From Prunella strophiata (Eukaryota > Chordata > Aves > Passeriformes > Prunellidae), in contig JAZBQD010000030.1 of the NCBI GenBank assembly GCA_036583965.1, forward strand, positions 85,750,800 to 85,814,799: DNA of 64,000 nt, in the 5' to 3' direction. The notes below the pieces were generated by a model that made no database searches, was not told the DNA's origin, and saw only the letters and a list, made by a program, of their open reading frames with translations. Shown here one piece after another: positions 29,201 through 40,499 of the stretch; position 1 is the stretch's first letter; every line of letters starts with the position of its first letter. The translations under genes were made by a program, and so were the position numbers.

Positions 29201-32200
29201 TCCTCAAGTGAGATAAAGAGTTCTAAACTTCCAGGCATAAGTAAAAAGCTCACATCATTCTTTCCAGCACCTGTTGTCTTCGTGTCTGCATAGTAAAAGA
29301 TTCATGCCATAAACAGCCATTCACCATTGACAAGTGAAAGGCATTTCTACGTGGGAAGAATCAGTACTAAAGGCCAGCAAACTGCTTCTTGAATTCACAG
29401 ACATTTCTAAAGGTTCTGTATTCTTTCTCCTCTACAATATGCACAAGTATTTGTTTGAAAGAAATTCAAAAGAATGAATGTGAAAGACAGAAAAGAGTGA
29501 CCTCAGAGAAGTCCATGTCTTATCACACTGCACAGAGCTGTGTTTCAAACATGGGTGTTTATAAAAAAAAAGGAAAATGGAAAATGGAAAAAAAGAAAGT
29601 AAAAGGAGTAGGAGGGAAGTATTTATTTGTCTTAATCTCTCTCAGACATATTTCATGTTCTAGGAATAATTTCCCTCATCATTACTGATTCATGCAACTG
29701 CTGTTCTATTTTTTATTCACTAAAAGGCAAAGGCAAAAGGACGCCTGCACTCTATGAAAAAGGTCTAAATGCCAAAACCATAGAAATATATCATAGCACA
29801 CACTGTTCTTAAAAATTTTTGCTTCAAGAAATTGTGGATTTTTTTCCAGTCTCAGTAATTTTGTCTTGGAGCTTGCCTTTCAGAGTTCACGACATTCACA
29901 ATAGATTGTCAGTGCAAGACTGCAGGAACAGATTTCTCAGGATAAATATACATTCAGTAAACTAAGTGCTTAACTCCTGTGAAGCCATAACTCTGTGAAA
30001 ATTAGACAAAAGGAGTGCTAATGAACGAAATACTGATGGTGGCAACAGCACATGGTCAGTTTTTACTTAGCCTGATTCTATTGTTCAAGATATTTATTGA
30101 ACGTGCTAAGTAATACACCTATTAATTACTCTCCATTAGCAGGTGATGAGAACCCTTAAATGACTCCTTTAGTGCCTTAATTAACAAAGAGGGTTTACAT
30201 ACCCTTCCTTTCTTTTTCTTCCCTGTTAAGGAAGGACATTTATCTCTGCTTGACATATATTTCTTCTGAAAATTTCCATACCCAACAATTTGCCACTCAC
30301 AGGTGTAACAGCTTGCTGTGAAATCACACCCCATAGATGATAGATTCCCTGAAGTTGTTTTACCACTGCCAGTCCTGGCTTGCTATTTTGCACCTACATG
30401 GTGTTGATTCTAGTTTAACCACCTAGGTGTTGCTTCAGAGTGCCTGAAAAGCAAGGGGTGCCCATTTCTAGACTAAAGCACCTTTGATGCAGTTTTTTTT
30501 AAATGACAGATGTTTTTGACTAACTGCTCTACATAACTTTGCTTCTACCCAGGATGCCAGAGGGCTTTCCAGATGTGCAAGGCCTGGTTGTACTTACCTG
30601 CTGCTATAGTAAGGGAATATACATCACTACCTTTTATAATTATTATTGTTTTGGACTAAGTTTTCCCCAATGTAGAGATTAAATAGAGGACTAGTTTGAA
30701 AATGCATAGGCACAGCCAGTTGAAGAGGTGAATTCCAATGTCCTTGTGGATTTTGCCAGATTATTAATGTATCTTTCCAAATCTTAGTGCTATAATTTTT
30801 TTGTTCAGATTTTGAAACCTTGAACAAAATCCATATACCTAATAACTCCATTTATGAATTTGTTCCTGAGTCTTTCTACTTTTTAAATCAAAAGTTACTA
30901 GCTCTGTTTTGTTCTAATTTTCCTGTGTTGCCTACATTACCTGTTATCATTAGATGTTCTATTATAGGAAACTTCTGCTCAATTTGAATTATATTTGAAA
31001 AGTCTTCAATTTAATTTCTTATTCTTCTTGTCTGGCCCTAAGGCAATCCTTCTCTCTGATTGTTTCAGTGGTTTTATGTTTAATACAAGCACAGTACTAA
31101 ATTCCATCAAAATTGAGTTTTACTTAGGTAAAATACTTTCAAAATTGAATTTATGCCTCTTAGAGTTGAGTGTTGGGTTTTTTCAAACTTTGTTAGGAAT
31201 TTGAGCCTTAGCAAAAAATGTAATCCTGAAAGCATATTTCATAGACATGAAATGTGTCTGCCTCCTTCTTTATTTGGTTTTTCTACTATTATTTCAGCCT
31301 CCTAGAAATTGCAGATCCTTTGGGAATGTTTTGATTATGCCTCAGCGCTTTTTTTGTTGGTCTTCAAAAGATAATGTTTACAAGGACTGAGCCATGAGCT
31401 CTCACCTGTCATATATTCAGGATGTATGTAAAGATATTATATTTTGTCCAAAAATCAGTAGCAGGAAGATCACCAGACCACCAGGTTAAGCTGCTGCATC
31501 TAAGCTGCCTGGTTTTGTCTGCATCAAGTGAGTGAGTGAGACAACAGCTGCTCCCTGGCAAATGGGCAGAAAGGGTGAGGAAAGGAGGTTGTGAGGCAGC
31601 ATCTCAGGTTGGGGATGGGGAAAGGTAACCATCAAAGGTTACCAGGACATGAGGATATGGAAACAAATGCCTGGCCATGGGTGCTTACAAAGTGCACTTG
31701 TGGGTTTTGCCACAAATGTTGAAGGCTGAATTGCAAGTACTTAGTAGGATGGAGAAGAGACCACAAATACCTTTGACTTACAGCCTGTAACTTCAAGTTT
31801 GGCAGTGAAGTGTTCCCAGGACTGTGCCCTGACTTGTATTTTAATGAGGCACCTAAACATTCTGGGATAAAAACGTGATGGGGTGGTGTCCCTGAAGTAT
31901 TTGATTGTTGGAATAGATAGTCCTGCTGCTGTAACTCTGCTGTGACAGCTGGAGCTCAGGGAGCAAATGGGTACAAGCTGAAGCATGCAAAAAATTTAGA
32001 CTCGTGCCCTCGGTCCTCCAGCAAATCTTCTTCTGGAGCATCTGTTCTGCAGGCTTGCATTGCTCAAGTGTCCACATTCCTCTAAAGTGAAATGAAATAT
32101 TAGGAATGCAACTGATACTTTGGAAAGCACTTTCTTCTTATATCTCCTTCTGGTGTATAGTAACAAGGAGATTATCAGAGTTTGTAAGGACATGTGCTCC

Positions 32201-33157
32201 TATTACTATCATGTATAAACAATTCAAAAGCCTTTCAGAGGAGTGGTTGGGAAAAGGCTGTGAATTATGTGGTGGATTAATTTCAGGAAACTGTTGTATC
32301 CAATTTGAGGTTATTACTAATAGCCTGCTTTATATTTATTATTTAGTTATTGTTGGGTTTTGTTCCTCTACCAAGAGCTTCTTTTCTAAAGGTGGATGAT
32401 TTTGAATTAAATCTATTTGAATTTTAATGCAAAATATTTGATTAGAACACTCTGAAGTTTTGTGTTCCAAACATGGCCCTTTTCATAAGAATAAATAAGC
32501 AAATGCAGAGAGGTGAAGATAATAGAAAGATTTCCCACTCCTTTCTATATCTCATCCATAAGAGTGATAAAATGCCAGAATTTGGGAAGAAAAAGTGTAT
32601 TTTTTTCCCAGATTGTCCCATTCTATTCCCCCTCCTTCCCCCACCTTGACCCCTGAATTCAAAACAGTAAATGCTTGCATGAATTTTGTCATCAAAGTCT
32701 GCCTACCAAACCCAGATATCTCCTTTGTCATGGGAATATGCCTTTCAGTGCAAATCAGAAGCAAGATGGAGGTAGTGCTAGTTAGAGGATGCCAAAGGCA
32801 AAAATTATCCAGTGGTGGCTGACTGTGCCATGCAGACAGGACCTCAAGCATTGATGGATTTTTAGGTAATACAGTAAATGCACCCAGCATCTGTCTCACA
32901 CTCTGTTGTTAAAACCTGGTCTTTCTTTTCCAGGTGTCTTGTTTTCGCTGGTAGTCGTGATGTATGTCATCTGGGTCCAGGCCATGGCTGATCTGGAAAA
33001 CTACACAAACATGAAAAAAATGGATTGCCCAGACTTTGCTGTTTATGTACGTTATGGCTGGTCGTTTATGCTGGCTCCTACAGGAGTACTTTTTGCTTTA
33101 TTAGCAGGAATGCTGTTCTTGTTGGTAGGGCGTCACATTTACTTACACTCAGACTAG
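14130..33157 (+). CDS. TMEM182: TMEM182, five coding exons (with a one-base frame break at the exon 2/3 junction)
   Basis: TMEM182 is a four-helix membrane protein of the claudin/PMP22-like fold, muscle-enriched and implicated in myoblast differentiation and fusion. Exons: 14,130-14,270; 14,655-14,754; 16,155-16,254; 24,824-24,961; 32,934-33,157 (TAG stop). If the frame is followed by homology the product is about 233 residues, against about 229 in human. Helix 1 is residues 6-26 or so; helix 2 follows YRGFW; helix 3 spans the exon 4/5 junction; helix 4 is near the C-terminus ([15 protein letters not shown]). The first extracellular loop has the GFFWRCW motif, the counterpart of the claudin W-GLW-C signature. 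It also has three N-glycosylation sequons (NGS, NCT, NST). All donors and acceptors are GT-AG. Exon 3 is 100 bp where the frame needs 99, so the literal splice gives a stop codon two bases into exon 3. Confidence 0.95.
14271..14654 (+). other. TMEM182 intron 1
   Basis: A short GT-AG intron with no recognised internal feature. Its end is T-rich, a normal polypyrimidine tract. Confidence 0.85.
14655..14754 (+). CDS. TMEM182: TMEM182 coding exon 2
   Basis: A TAG acceptor (14,652-14,654) and a perfect GTAAGT donor (14,755) bound a 100-bp exon. It encodes the extracellular loop with [11 protein letters not shown] and ends at NFWY plus one base of the next codon (phase 1). It contains an NGS sequon. 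Confidence 0.93.
14755..16154 (+). other. TMEM182 intron 2
   Basis: A 1.4-kb GT-AG intron. It shows no repeat family I can name and no exon-like frame conserved with the gene. Confidence 0.8.
16155..16254 (+). CDS. TMEM182: TMEM182 coding exon 3 (out of frame by one base)
   Basis: The exon is bounded by a TAG acceptor (16,152-16,154) and a GTAAGT donor (16,255). The homologous frame reads [15 protein letters not shown] and then the segment ending [11 protein letters not shown], and it ends in phase 1. Exon 2 needs two bases to complete its split codon, but three (CCT) precede the NQS codons, so joining them literally gives ACC then TAA. No alternative canonical donor or acceptor nearby restores the frame: the GT at 14,759 gives the wrong phase, and the AG at 16,136-16,137 leads to an in-frame stop. 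Confidence 0.88.
16255..24823 (+). other. TMEM182 intron 3
   Basis: An 8.6-kb AT-rich intron. Simple tracts are a poly-A run at about 16,480-16,512 and a T/G-rich stretch at about 16,616-16,710. I recognise no mobile element, nested gene or RNA gene in the remainder. Confidence 0.75.
16480..16710. repeat. Poly-A tract and T/G-rich low-complexity tract
   Basis: About 33 bases of nearly pure A (16,480-16,512) are followed after 100 bp by about 95 bases made only of T and G runs (TTTTG, GGGTTTTT). Open frames that appear here on both strands are products of low complexity. Confidence 0.85.
24824..24961 (+). CDS. TMEM182: TMEM182 coding exon 4
   Basis: A 138-bp exon with a TAG acceptor and GTGGGT donor, phase 1 at both ends. 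It encodes [13 protein letters not shown] and the rest of helix 2, then [16 protein letters not shown] and the start of helix 3. It is nearly identical to mammalian TMEM182 in this region. Confidence 0.95.
24962..32933 (+). other. TMEM182 intron 4
   Basis: An 8-kb intron containing one old CR1 copy (see the separate entry). A 16-bp direct duplication of the motif TAATGTGACTTAGATT lies near 27,030-27,062. Nothing else is recognised. Confidence 0.75.
27660..28340 (-). mobile_element. Old CR1 LINE fragment (minus orientation) in TMEM182 intron 4
   Basis: Read on the plus strand, this follows the reverse complement of CR1 over some 600 bp: AAAGGACCTCTTG, TTAGAGCAGGG, AGTTAGATCAGGCAGCTCAG, CTCCAATGACTGATGTTCCG, CAGGTCTCTGAAAATC and CCCCAGCTCATTCAGCC. 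It continues with GACCCCAAACTGGACATAG and ends near TCTTGCTAATGCAGCTCTG. It is highly diverged with many indels, so older than the 9-kb copy. The left boundary is set by the degraded 3' end; the right boundary is uncertain. Confidence 0.85.
32934..33157 (+). CDS. TMEM182: TMEM182 coding exon 5 (last)
   Basis: A CAG acceptor (32,931-32,933) is followed by 224 bp to the TAG stop at 33,155-33,157. It encodes the rest of helix 3 ([18 protein letters not shown]), an extracellular loop ([16 protein letters not shown]) and helix 4. The short cytoplasmic tail is GRHIYLHSD. Confidence 0.95.
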
Positions 33158-35871
33158 TCAGACACTGCTGAAGGGAATACAGCAACACTTGTGAAACTTC
33201 GTGACAAGTGTAAACTGGAACACGGTTTTGTACATTATTACCATTATGGCAATCCTAAATGTGCAGGCAGACTCCTGGAAGTTCTTCTATTACTTGTTTA
33301 AGGGTAAGGGACACAAAACTTAGTACAGGAAGAAATGACCTTTAGTCCCGACTAGTTGTTTTTAATTCTTTAGAAAGTACACATGTGGTACTTTTAGCAG
33401 CATTTTTGTAGGTTAACAAACAGAAAAAGACAAAATTTTTTCTGCAAGTAAAACATGAACATCAATTGTCTCAAATCAACATTTTATACATTTAGCATTT
33501 ACACTGTTCTTCTGTTTGTAGAGAATGGCACAAGGTAGAGGAGAAGGCAAACATTCAAACACAGTAATTCAATCTACCTCCTCTCCTGTTTTCCACTACT
33601 TGCCTTAGCTTTAATGGCAGCAAACATGTCTGCACTTTATAAAAATAGAGTGCAGTTGTTCATGCAGCATCCATAGGAAGAGGACGAGAGAGAAGACAAT
33701 TGCCATGAATGTGTAAAAGCTTAACTGTTCTATTACCCATTTCTCTTTTCTGTATGCATTTGAAAGCTGTATACTTCTGTATTCTGAAAATCCATGTGTT
33801 GCATGATTCTGTAAGCCAAAATGCCATAGTAGAATCACTATCTGAAGTTTTGCCAAAATTGTATTTTGAATTATAGCGTTAATATTTTAATTAAGTTTTA
33901 ACCCTTTTATTTTTCAGTGGAACAACTGGCTTCTCTAAAAAATATTTTCATGGTTGTGTAAAATTAATTTTTTATTAAAAAAGGTTTACTATCAAGACAA
34001 TATTTAGGACATGAAAAGTGTGTCTTGTGCAGCCTTCATTTTCCCACATGTTAAAAATCTGCATTATAGACCAAATCCAACTTGCCTACTAGGCTTGCTG
34101 GGGAAAGCAATGAGCCTAGCTAAGACAGCCAGGGAGATGGATTTGGTACTGCACTGTAGGAGTGGCTGGTTCTGCGTGTGTGTGCATGCACATCTGTGTG
34201 GAAGATGGGTTAAAGATGAGACTGTATGCATGGTATGGAAAAGATGGGGTTGAGTTTTAACAATGGGGAAACTTTGTCTGGCATTGGGCCCAAATAGAAA
34301 TTGAATCCATCTGAGAGTGTGCTGGTTTTCACTTTGTAACTCAATGCAGAATAGTTTGGGGCTGATGGGGAAAAGTAAAGGCTGCATGTCGGTTTGTTCT
34401 TGTTCATAATGCTTAATTCCACAGCTGTTATGAATATTGAAAGCATTGCTAAAAGGCAGGAAAGGAATGCCCACAGAGAAGATGTGGTGAGCCAGATTGG
34501 ATGTTATTCCATTTTGGGAGGTTTTGTGATTGGAAGCTTTCCAGGCCTTTCCTGCTACTTATTTATTTTTTCCTCATCAAGATTAGTGTTATACATTATA
34601 GAACAGGAAGACAACAAGAGTAGGAGGTAGGGAAGCTGGGACTGTGAGGTTTAGAATAATTACCAATTCACAAAAATATTTTTATTGGCAAATAACATGG
34701 TGTTTTTAATTACTGTGTTAGAGAGTATGATGGGTGAATTTTAACCAAGTATTCATAAGCATATTTATATATATATGAATCCCACATAAATGATAGCCAT
34801 CCGGAGAACATTAGGGTTACACCATAATGCTCTTGGTTAGTCAGGAAATGCTGAAATTAACCCTGCTCATTGTGCATATGGTATTATATTCCTGCCCTTA
34901 ATTACACAATCACATACTGTTTCTCAAATAATACATTCTGTTGGTATTTGCCATCTTTACAGTCTAGGACACTCACTGGTAATTGTGAAGGTAAACTCAA
35001 TAGTCAAGAGCTATTGACTAGGTACCCCGTCCCAAACCCTGTCTGCTTCTCTGCAGGGGAGAGTCCTTCTCCACAAGAGCTTAAGGGGGCAATATGCTTG
35101 AACCACTTTCTTGCAGCTTTTGGAAGCTGGAGGCATTGAGAGGTGCCTCAGAACTGGACTTCTTCCAGCAAACCCAACCATGTGTGCAGCAGCAACTAAT
35201 AAACTCTGTAAGGACTGAGCCAAAGGCTCCTGTGGTGCCCTTAATTCAGCCCATGTGCATCTTCAGAACTCTCTCCATAATGCAGCTAAATTAGTTACAC
35301 TTTTGTGTGCAAGACATCCTCTCTTGGAAGCAACCCTTTGGGTCAGACTGTGGGTGCAATGGCCATCAAGATCCAAGGTGTTTCTGAGGACTCCCTTGGA
35401 AATGCCTGGAAGCCTTTCCAACACCAGTAGAAATATCTTGAGTCCTCATAAATTTTTCCCTCAAACTCAGTATGTTGGCAGCAGTCTGTTGCTCTATCAA
35501 TTTGCTTTAATTGGATTCCCTCTTAGTGGCAGAACTGAAAGTCAGGTTCCCTCTGGAATGGTGGGGTTTGTTTGCTCCCTCCAAAAAATGTATGTAGGTA
35601 AGCACGTGATATGTAATAAGTAGTTGCTGCAGACCAAGGAATGGTGTTAAGGGTGGTGGGGAGGCATTTCTGGGTGGACATTGCCTAAAAGCACAGTTTA
35701 ACTCTTGTTCTTCTGACTTCATTAAAGAGCTATGTGCAGGGGAATGGGTTTCTAAGAACTTGGGGAAGACAGGCCAGCTAAGGAGACTTGCTTTGTGGCA
35801 CTCTTCCAGATATGCTTTTGTTTAGAAAATCCTTGGCAGGGATGCAGGGATTTTCATGAGAGCTGAATAAA
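33158..35871 (+). other. TMEM182: Probable TMEM182 3' untranslated region and flank
   Basis: AT-rich sequence directly after the TMEM182 stop. Candidate polyadenylation signals are ATTAAA at 33,974-33,979, AATAAA at 35,198-35,203 and AATAAA at 35,866-35,871. I cannot tell which is used; the 3' end is therefore a range, not a call. A small minus-strand open frame at 33,611-33,856 lies inside and is judged spurious. Confidence 0.4.
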
Positions 35872-38800
35872 ATATTGTAAAGAGGATTAAATACGCTAAT
35901 CAAAATATTCTGTGAAATTGGTCAAAGAACTGTGTTCCTCACAAATCCATAGGAGTTTGGGAGTTTGGTTGGGTTTTTTTTCCTTAATAATTTCCTAGCT
36001 GGCTTAATAGCCTGTGATCATATTGGAAGAAAAGAGATTTATTTTTTAAGAAATGTGTTTGGAAGAGTGAGGAAGAAGAGTAAATAAGCATTTTCTGATT
36101 ACTTTCAATCTGTAAATCATCCATTTGTCCAGTGCAAGCATGGCAAGGACTATGACTGCCCACAAAGGAGGCAGTGTGGAAATCAGGAGAAGGAGGTGAG
36201 AAAGGAGGGAGAAAAAGACAGGTGAGTGTCCCTCTGTTGATGCCATCTGCCAGACCTCTGTGCAGCTGTTGTTGATCCCTGGGGGATGCACCAACACAAT
36301 GTGGCACAGGCAGCTGCGAACAAGAGCAGTCAGAACAGGATATTCCCCATTTATTCTTTTTACTCATATGGATGGCTGCTGTAGGTTTCACTGGAGATGA
36401 CCTTCATGAAATTTGTGGCTGTTTATTGGCATTTACATTAATGAGGTAAAACAGTGTTCTCCTCTGAGGAAATGCAAAAAAAAGGCCTGCTTTATTTCTC
36501 CACAGGGATGCCTACCTGCTGCCACCTGAGACTGTACTCTATAGTGTGCTAGTAAACTGCTAATAAAACAGTTGTGGGTAGTGTCTATAGCTGTCTTCAT
36601 TCCTGCAAAATCCTGGCTGTGAAGTATGTTGTGCTTATTATCTTTTAAGAAGTCATATTGAACATCTTAAATGAGCTATTTACCTTCTGATGCAGCAGCT
36701 GGCTCTCCTCTGGCTCTCCTGTTTTTATTTGTCCTTTTGGCAGTGTGATTCCCAGGCAGTGTAGGCTAGATAAAGAATGTTCACATGAAATTCTGCTGTT
36801 AACTTACAGTCTGAACTGATGCAGCTGAAGTTGGGGGAGACACTGAAACTGAAAACAGAAGTCAGTCATCTATAATCAAAAGTGACAGAAGGGATGAAGA
36901 ATCGCAAGTACTTACAGCATTGCTTTCCCCTCTGTGTCTCTCACTCACATTACCAGTTTAAGACCAAAACTGGTCTGTCTTTCTAGTCCTTATGTGCCTT
37001 ATCTACTCAAGAGACATATTTACAATAGTGGTCAGGAGAGCCATTTGACTTGAAGGTAAGAAGGAATGGAGGGCTGGCAGCAACTCCGGTATTAGACATC
37101 TCCAAACTGCATCGTGATTTTCTCCTGTCCCAGAGAGCCCAGAAGGGCCTCATGGTGTGCTGCAAGGCTCGACATTTTGCTGTGAGGATAAGGAAAGGGC
37201 TTGGAGTACAAATCACCCCATGTTACTTGCTGCAGATCTATTCCTTATCTGTTCCTAAAATCTGGCAAGAATTCGTTTGGTACAAACTAGGGAGGTGGAG
37301 GGATGGTAATGGTGTGGGGGGGTGGGAGGTGGAGAGCAGCTCTGTGCAGGGAAGGTGCCTTTCACACTGAGAGGCAGCCACTTCTGTACTAGGTTAAATC
37401 AAGGGAACAGTCTCAGTGGTGTTACTTCACATTTGTCACACTGTTACTCCCCACCTTGTACCCGGGTACCTTAGGAGATGTTATCTGAAATGACCTGGAC
37501 ATGGTTCAGGTTTTAAACCAGTTAAGAGAAAGAGCTTAAATTAATGCATCTTTGAGTTGGAAGATGTTTAAACCAGAAAGAAACCCAGAAGGATAATGAA
37601 AAACGTTCCCCCCTCCTCTTCTATACCACATCAGATTGACTAATCCTCTGTTATGTGGCTTTACTTTGAAACAGATCATTCTCGTTGCAACACGTTTAAT
37701 GCTGCCAGCCACCACATGGTTATTTGGCAGCTATTTAAAGCTCAGATCATATTACTCTGTCGCAGTGCTAGGCACCCATGTTCCAACTGGTATACAACTG
37801 ATCTAAAGAGAAATCAGCTTCAGGTTTTGTTCTCTGAAATTAAATGTGACGGCATGATCTCTATGATCCCTTTCCCCCCTTTCTCTCTCTCTATTTTTTT
37901 TTTTCTTTTTTTTTTTTTTGTATGTATTATTACTTTTTGGAACAGCATTTTGCTAGCACCACAGGGGAAATTCAGTTAGGTTGTCAGCCTGATATACTGT
38001 ATTATCAGACACGTTAGCTTTTCCTCCCTCTTACATTTGCTTAAGAGCTTATAAACCACAGAGAATAAAAAGTGCTAAATAGAATGAAATGACCTGTCAA
38101 GGGTAGATATAGTATTTGTGAATGACTTAAAAAAATTCCAGCAGCTTCAAGCACTCCAGTCTCACTGACTGTCTGCGTTATCTTGAAATTTGGCCTCTTT
38201 CTTTATTCCTCCAAGTAAAGTTCTTTGATGGACATTGATCTTTGATGATTCTGTCTTGAAAAGGACTAATTTTGTCTTCTCATGTTCAGTCCAGGGTGAA
38301 GATTTTGTAGCAGGAGAGGATATCTATGAGATTTGAAATAGATTTGAAATCTGCTCTTAATATAAGACTGATCTTGAATTTTACAAAACATCGAACAAAG
38401 TCAAGAGAAGCTAGTCCCAAGAAGAATTAACCAATAAATACACATGTATTTTGTAGGGAATTTAGTTATTCTATTAATGTAAAACAGGAGAATTTTCCAT
38501 GGCAAACAAAGTGACTGATCTCATGCCCAGCTCATTGTGAACTCTGATAGATGTATTAAATTCAGGAGTGAAGTGATCAGCTTGCATTTAACCTCTCTCA
38601 GGAAATATGGGATAGTGCTTTCAAAGAAACTCCAGTGAATCTTGATTAGGAAACTGAAGTTTTTTATGTAATTCTTTTTTACTCCTATTTTCTGACATCC
38701 TGCCCATTTGTACAGTCATCATCCTCCCCCTCCCCTCCCCCCTGCAATTATGAAAAAACCTTTTCAGGGTTTAAATCTTTGCCCTGAACTTTAAAATAAC

Positions 38801-40290
38801 AAGTTGCTAGTCAAAGCAATATGTGCAGTATATTCCTGTATGTTCTGGGACTAGTGTTAAGTAGCTTGGTTCTTTGGCATGTACCTCACATAATCTAGCA
38901 CAAGAGCACCCTTTCAGCCTTCCCTGAGAAGAAGGCTTTAGGGAGGGAAGTGTTAAGCTTCCTGTGAAGCACCTCATCCTTCGAGGCACTGGTGTGCTGC
39001 ACCATGCACACAACAGTCCTGCACATGCCTGGTGCTGAGAGGAGCCTGAAGAGCTTTGTGAGCTGCTGCAGGACCCACACGTGGGACAGCTTAGAATGCA
39101 GTCCCCAAGACATGTCTGTGTAGCTGTGCATGTGGACTAACTAGCTTAGAAAAGTTAGCTTAAGTACTGTACTCTGATGGTGGCTGTGCCTGTGGTGTGC
39201 AAGACAAAGAGAGGGCCAAAGAGAGAGGATAAACAATAACCTGAATTATGCTCTCTGACTTCCCCACAGAAAAAAGGCCCAGTGTACCAGTGCTGTGGTC
39301 CTATTTCCAAATACCTGTTATGTTTTTGAAGTTGCACAATACACCATTAGTTTGTGGGTTTCCCGTGTTGTTAGTTGTGCCTGGGGAAATGAGACTGGTG
39401 GGATTCAGAACAGAACAGGGTATGTGTAAGTTGTAGCTCTTTAGCTGGATTGATACACTAATATAGAAAAGCTGTGCACAGTTTCATATTTCCTCTGAAG
39501 ATTTTTCTGGCTGCTCTCTGTATCTACAGAGAATGCAATCCATGGGAGACACTTGCTTCTACTATCTATCAGAAAATAAAAGTTCCAGCCTGACTTTAAA
39601 AAAAGCAAACTCCTATCAGCTTAGTTTTTCTAGATCTAATGAAAACCTAGGGGTACCTTATTGTACAAATGATCCTGAATAAATCTGTCACAAGGCAGTG
39701 ACATACACATTAAAGGCAGGATGGTGACAGTTGGTTCTATTGTGCAAGACCCTCTTATAAGTCTAACCTGTGATTCACACTGTGAATATTTCAATAACCT
39801 TTCTGCAATAAGAAGCATTACTTGTAATTCAGATGTATGGGAATATTAAGTAATTATATTCCAATTATGAATTGCTGTAAAAAAGCATGTCTGACATTTC
39901 TGCTCTGCAGAAAGGAACCCAAACAAATTCTGTGCATATTTCAATGGCATTGAAATACTCTTCAGATTGCTCTTGGTAATCTGTGTCCATATCTCTGCTG
40001 CTCCAGTGAAATGAGCAGATCCATTGAAGACTCTGCATGAATCACCTATGGGCTCTTTAATTTAATTGAGGGCTTCTGCAGTCAGAGTAAGAAAAAAATA
40101 ATGAACCAGAGAGTCCAAAGTAGAAGCCCCACTTAGAAGCTAAGGCCATACATTTTGGTATCTGAAACTCCTTGATCAGCCATTTGTTTGGGTTATTTGG
40201 TTGGGTTATTCCAGCACAAACAAACTGCCTGGATGCCTACATGCAAGAATACCAGTAGATGCAAGAATTGTCTAAAAACTTCTCAATAAT
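35872..40290. other. Intergenic sequence downstream of TMEM182
   Basis: Non-coding. It contains a long pyrimidine/poly-T tract (about 37,870-37,920) and a C-rich tract (about 38,725-38,745), and a further AATAAA at 36,562-36,567. I recognise no gene or mobile element. Confidence 0.45.
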
Positions 40291-40294
40291 AGAA

Positions 40295-40346
40295 AAAGAA
40301 AGGACTTCAAGAGAGCAATTGAAAGAAAGGACTTCAAGAGAGCAAT
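40295..40346. repeat. Direct duplication, 27-bp unit, two copies
   Basis: The motif AAAGGACTTCAAGAGAGCAA occurs twice, 27 bp apart, head to tail. The copies are almost identical, so the duplication is young. It lies about 200 bp left of the CpG-rich island. Confidence 0.9.
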
Positions 40347-40499
40347 AAAGCATTTGGCCCACGCCAAATGCACTTGGATCCTGCTGGTGAAGAACACCAA
40401 AGGTGTGGCTTTTAAGTTTGCAAAGAACACTTGTACTGTATCAGTGCCTTAACTACTCCAGCGCTAAGACAAATGGTTGGCAAAACCAAACTCTCCCCT

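Noticed and set aside
33611..33856. Minus-strand 81-codon frame with a hydrophobic C-terminal half
   Set aside because: It lies antisense in the TMEM182 3' region, has no recognisable family, and is within chance length for AT-rich DNA.
38720..38748. C-rich tract as a minus-strand G-quadruplex
   Set aside because: Only three clear C runs; it fails the four-run rule.
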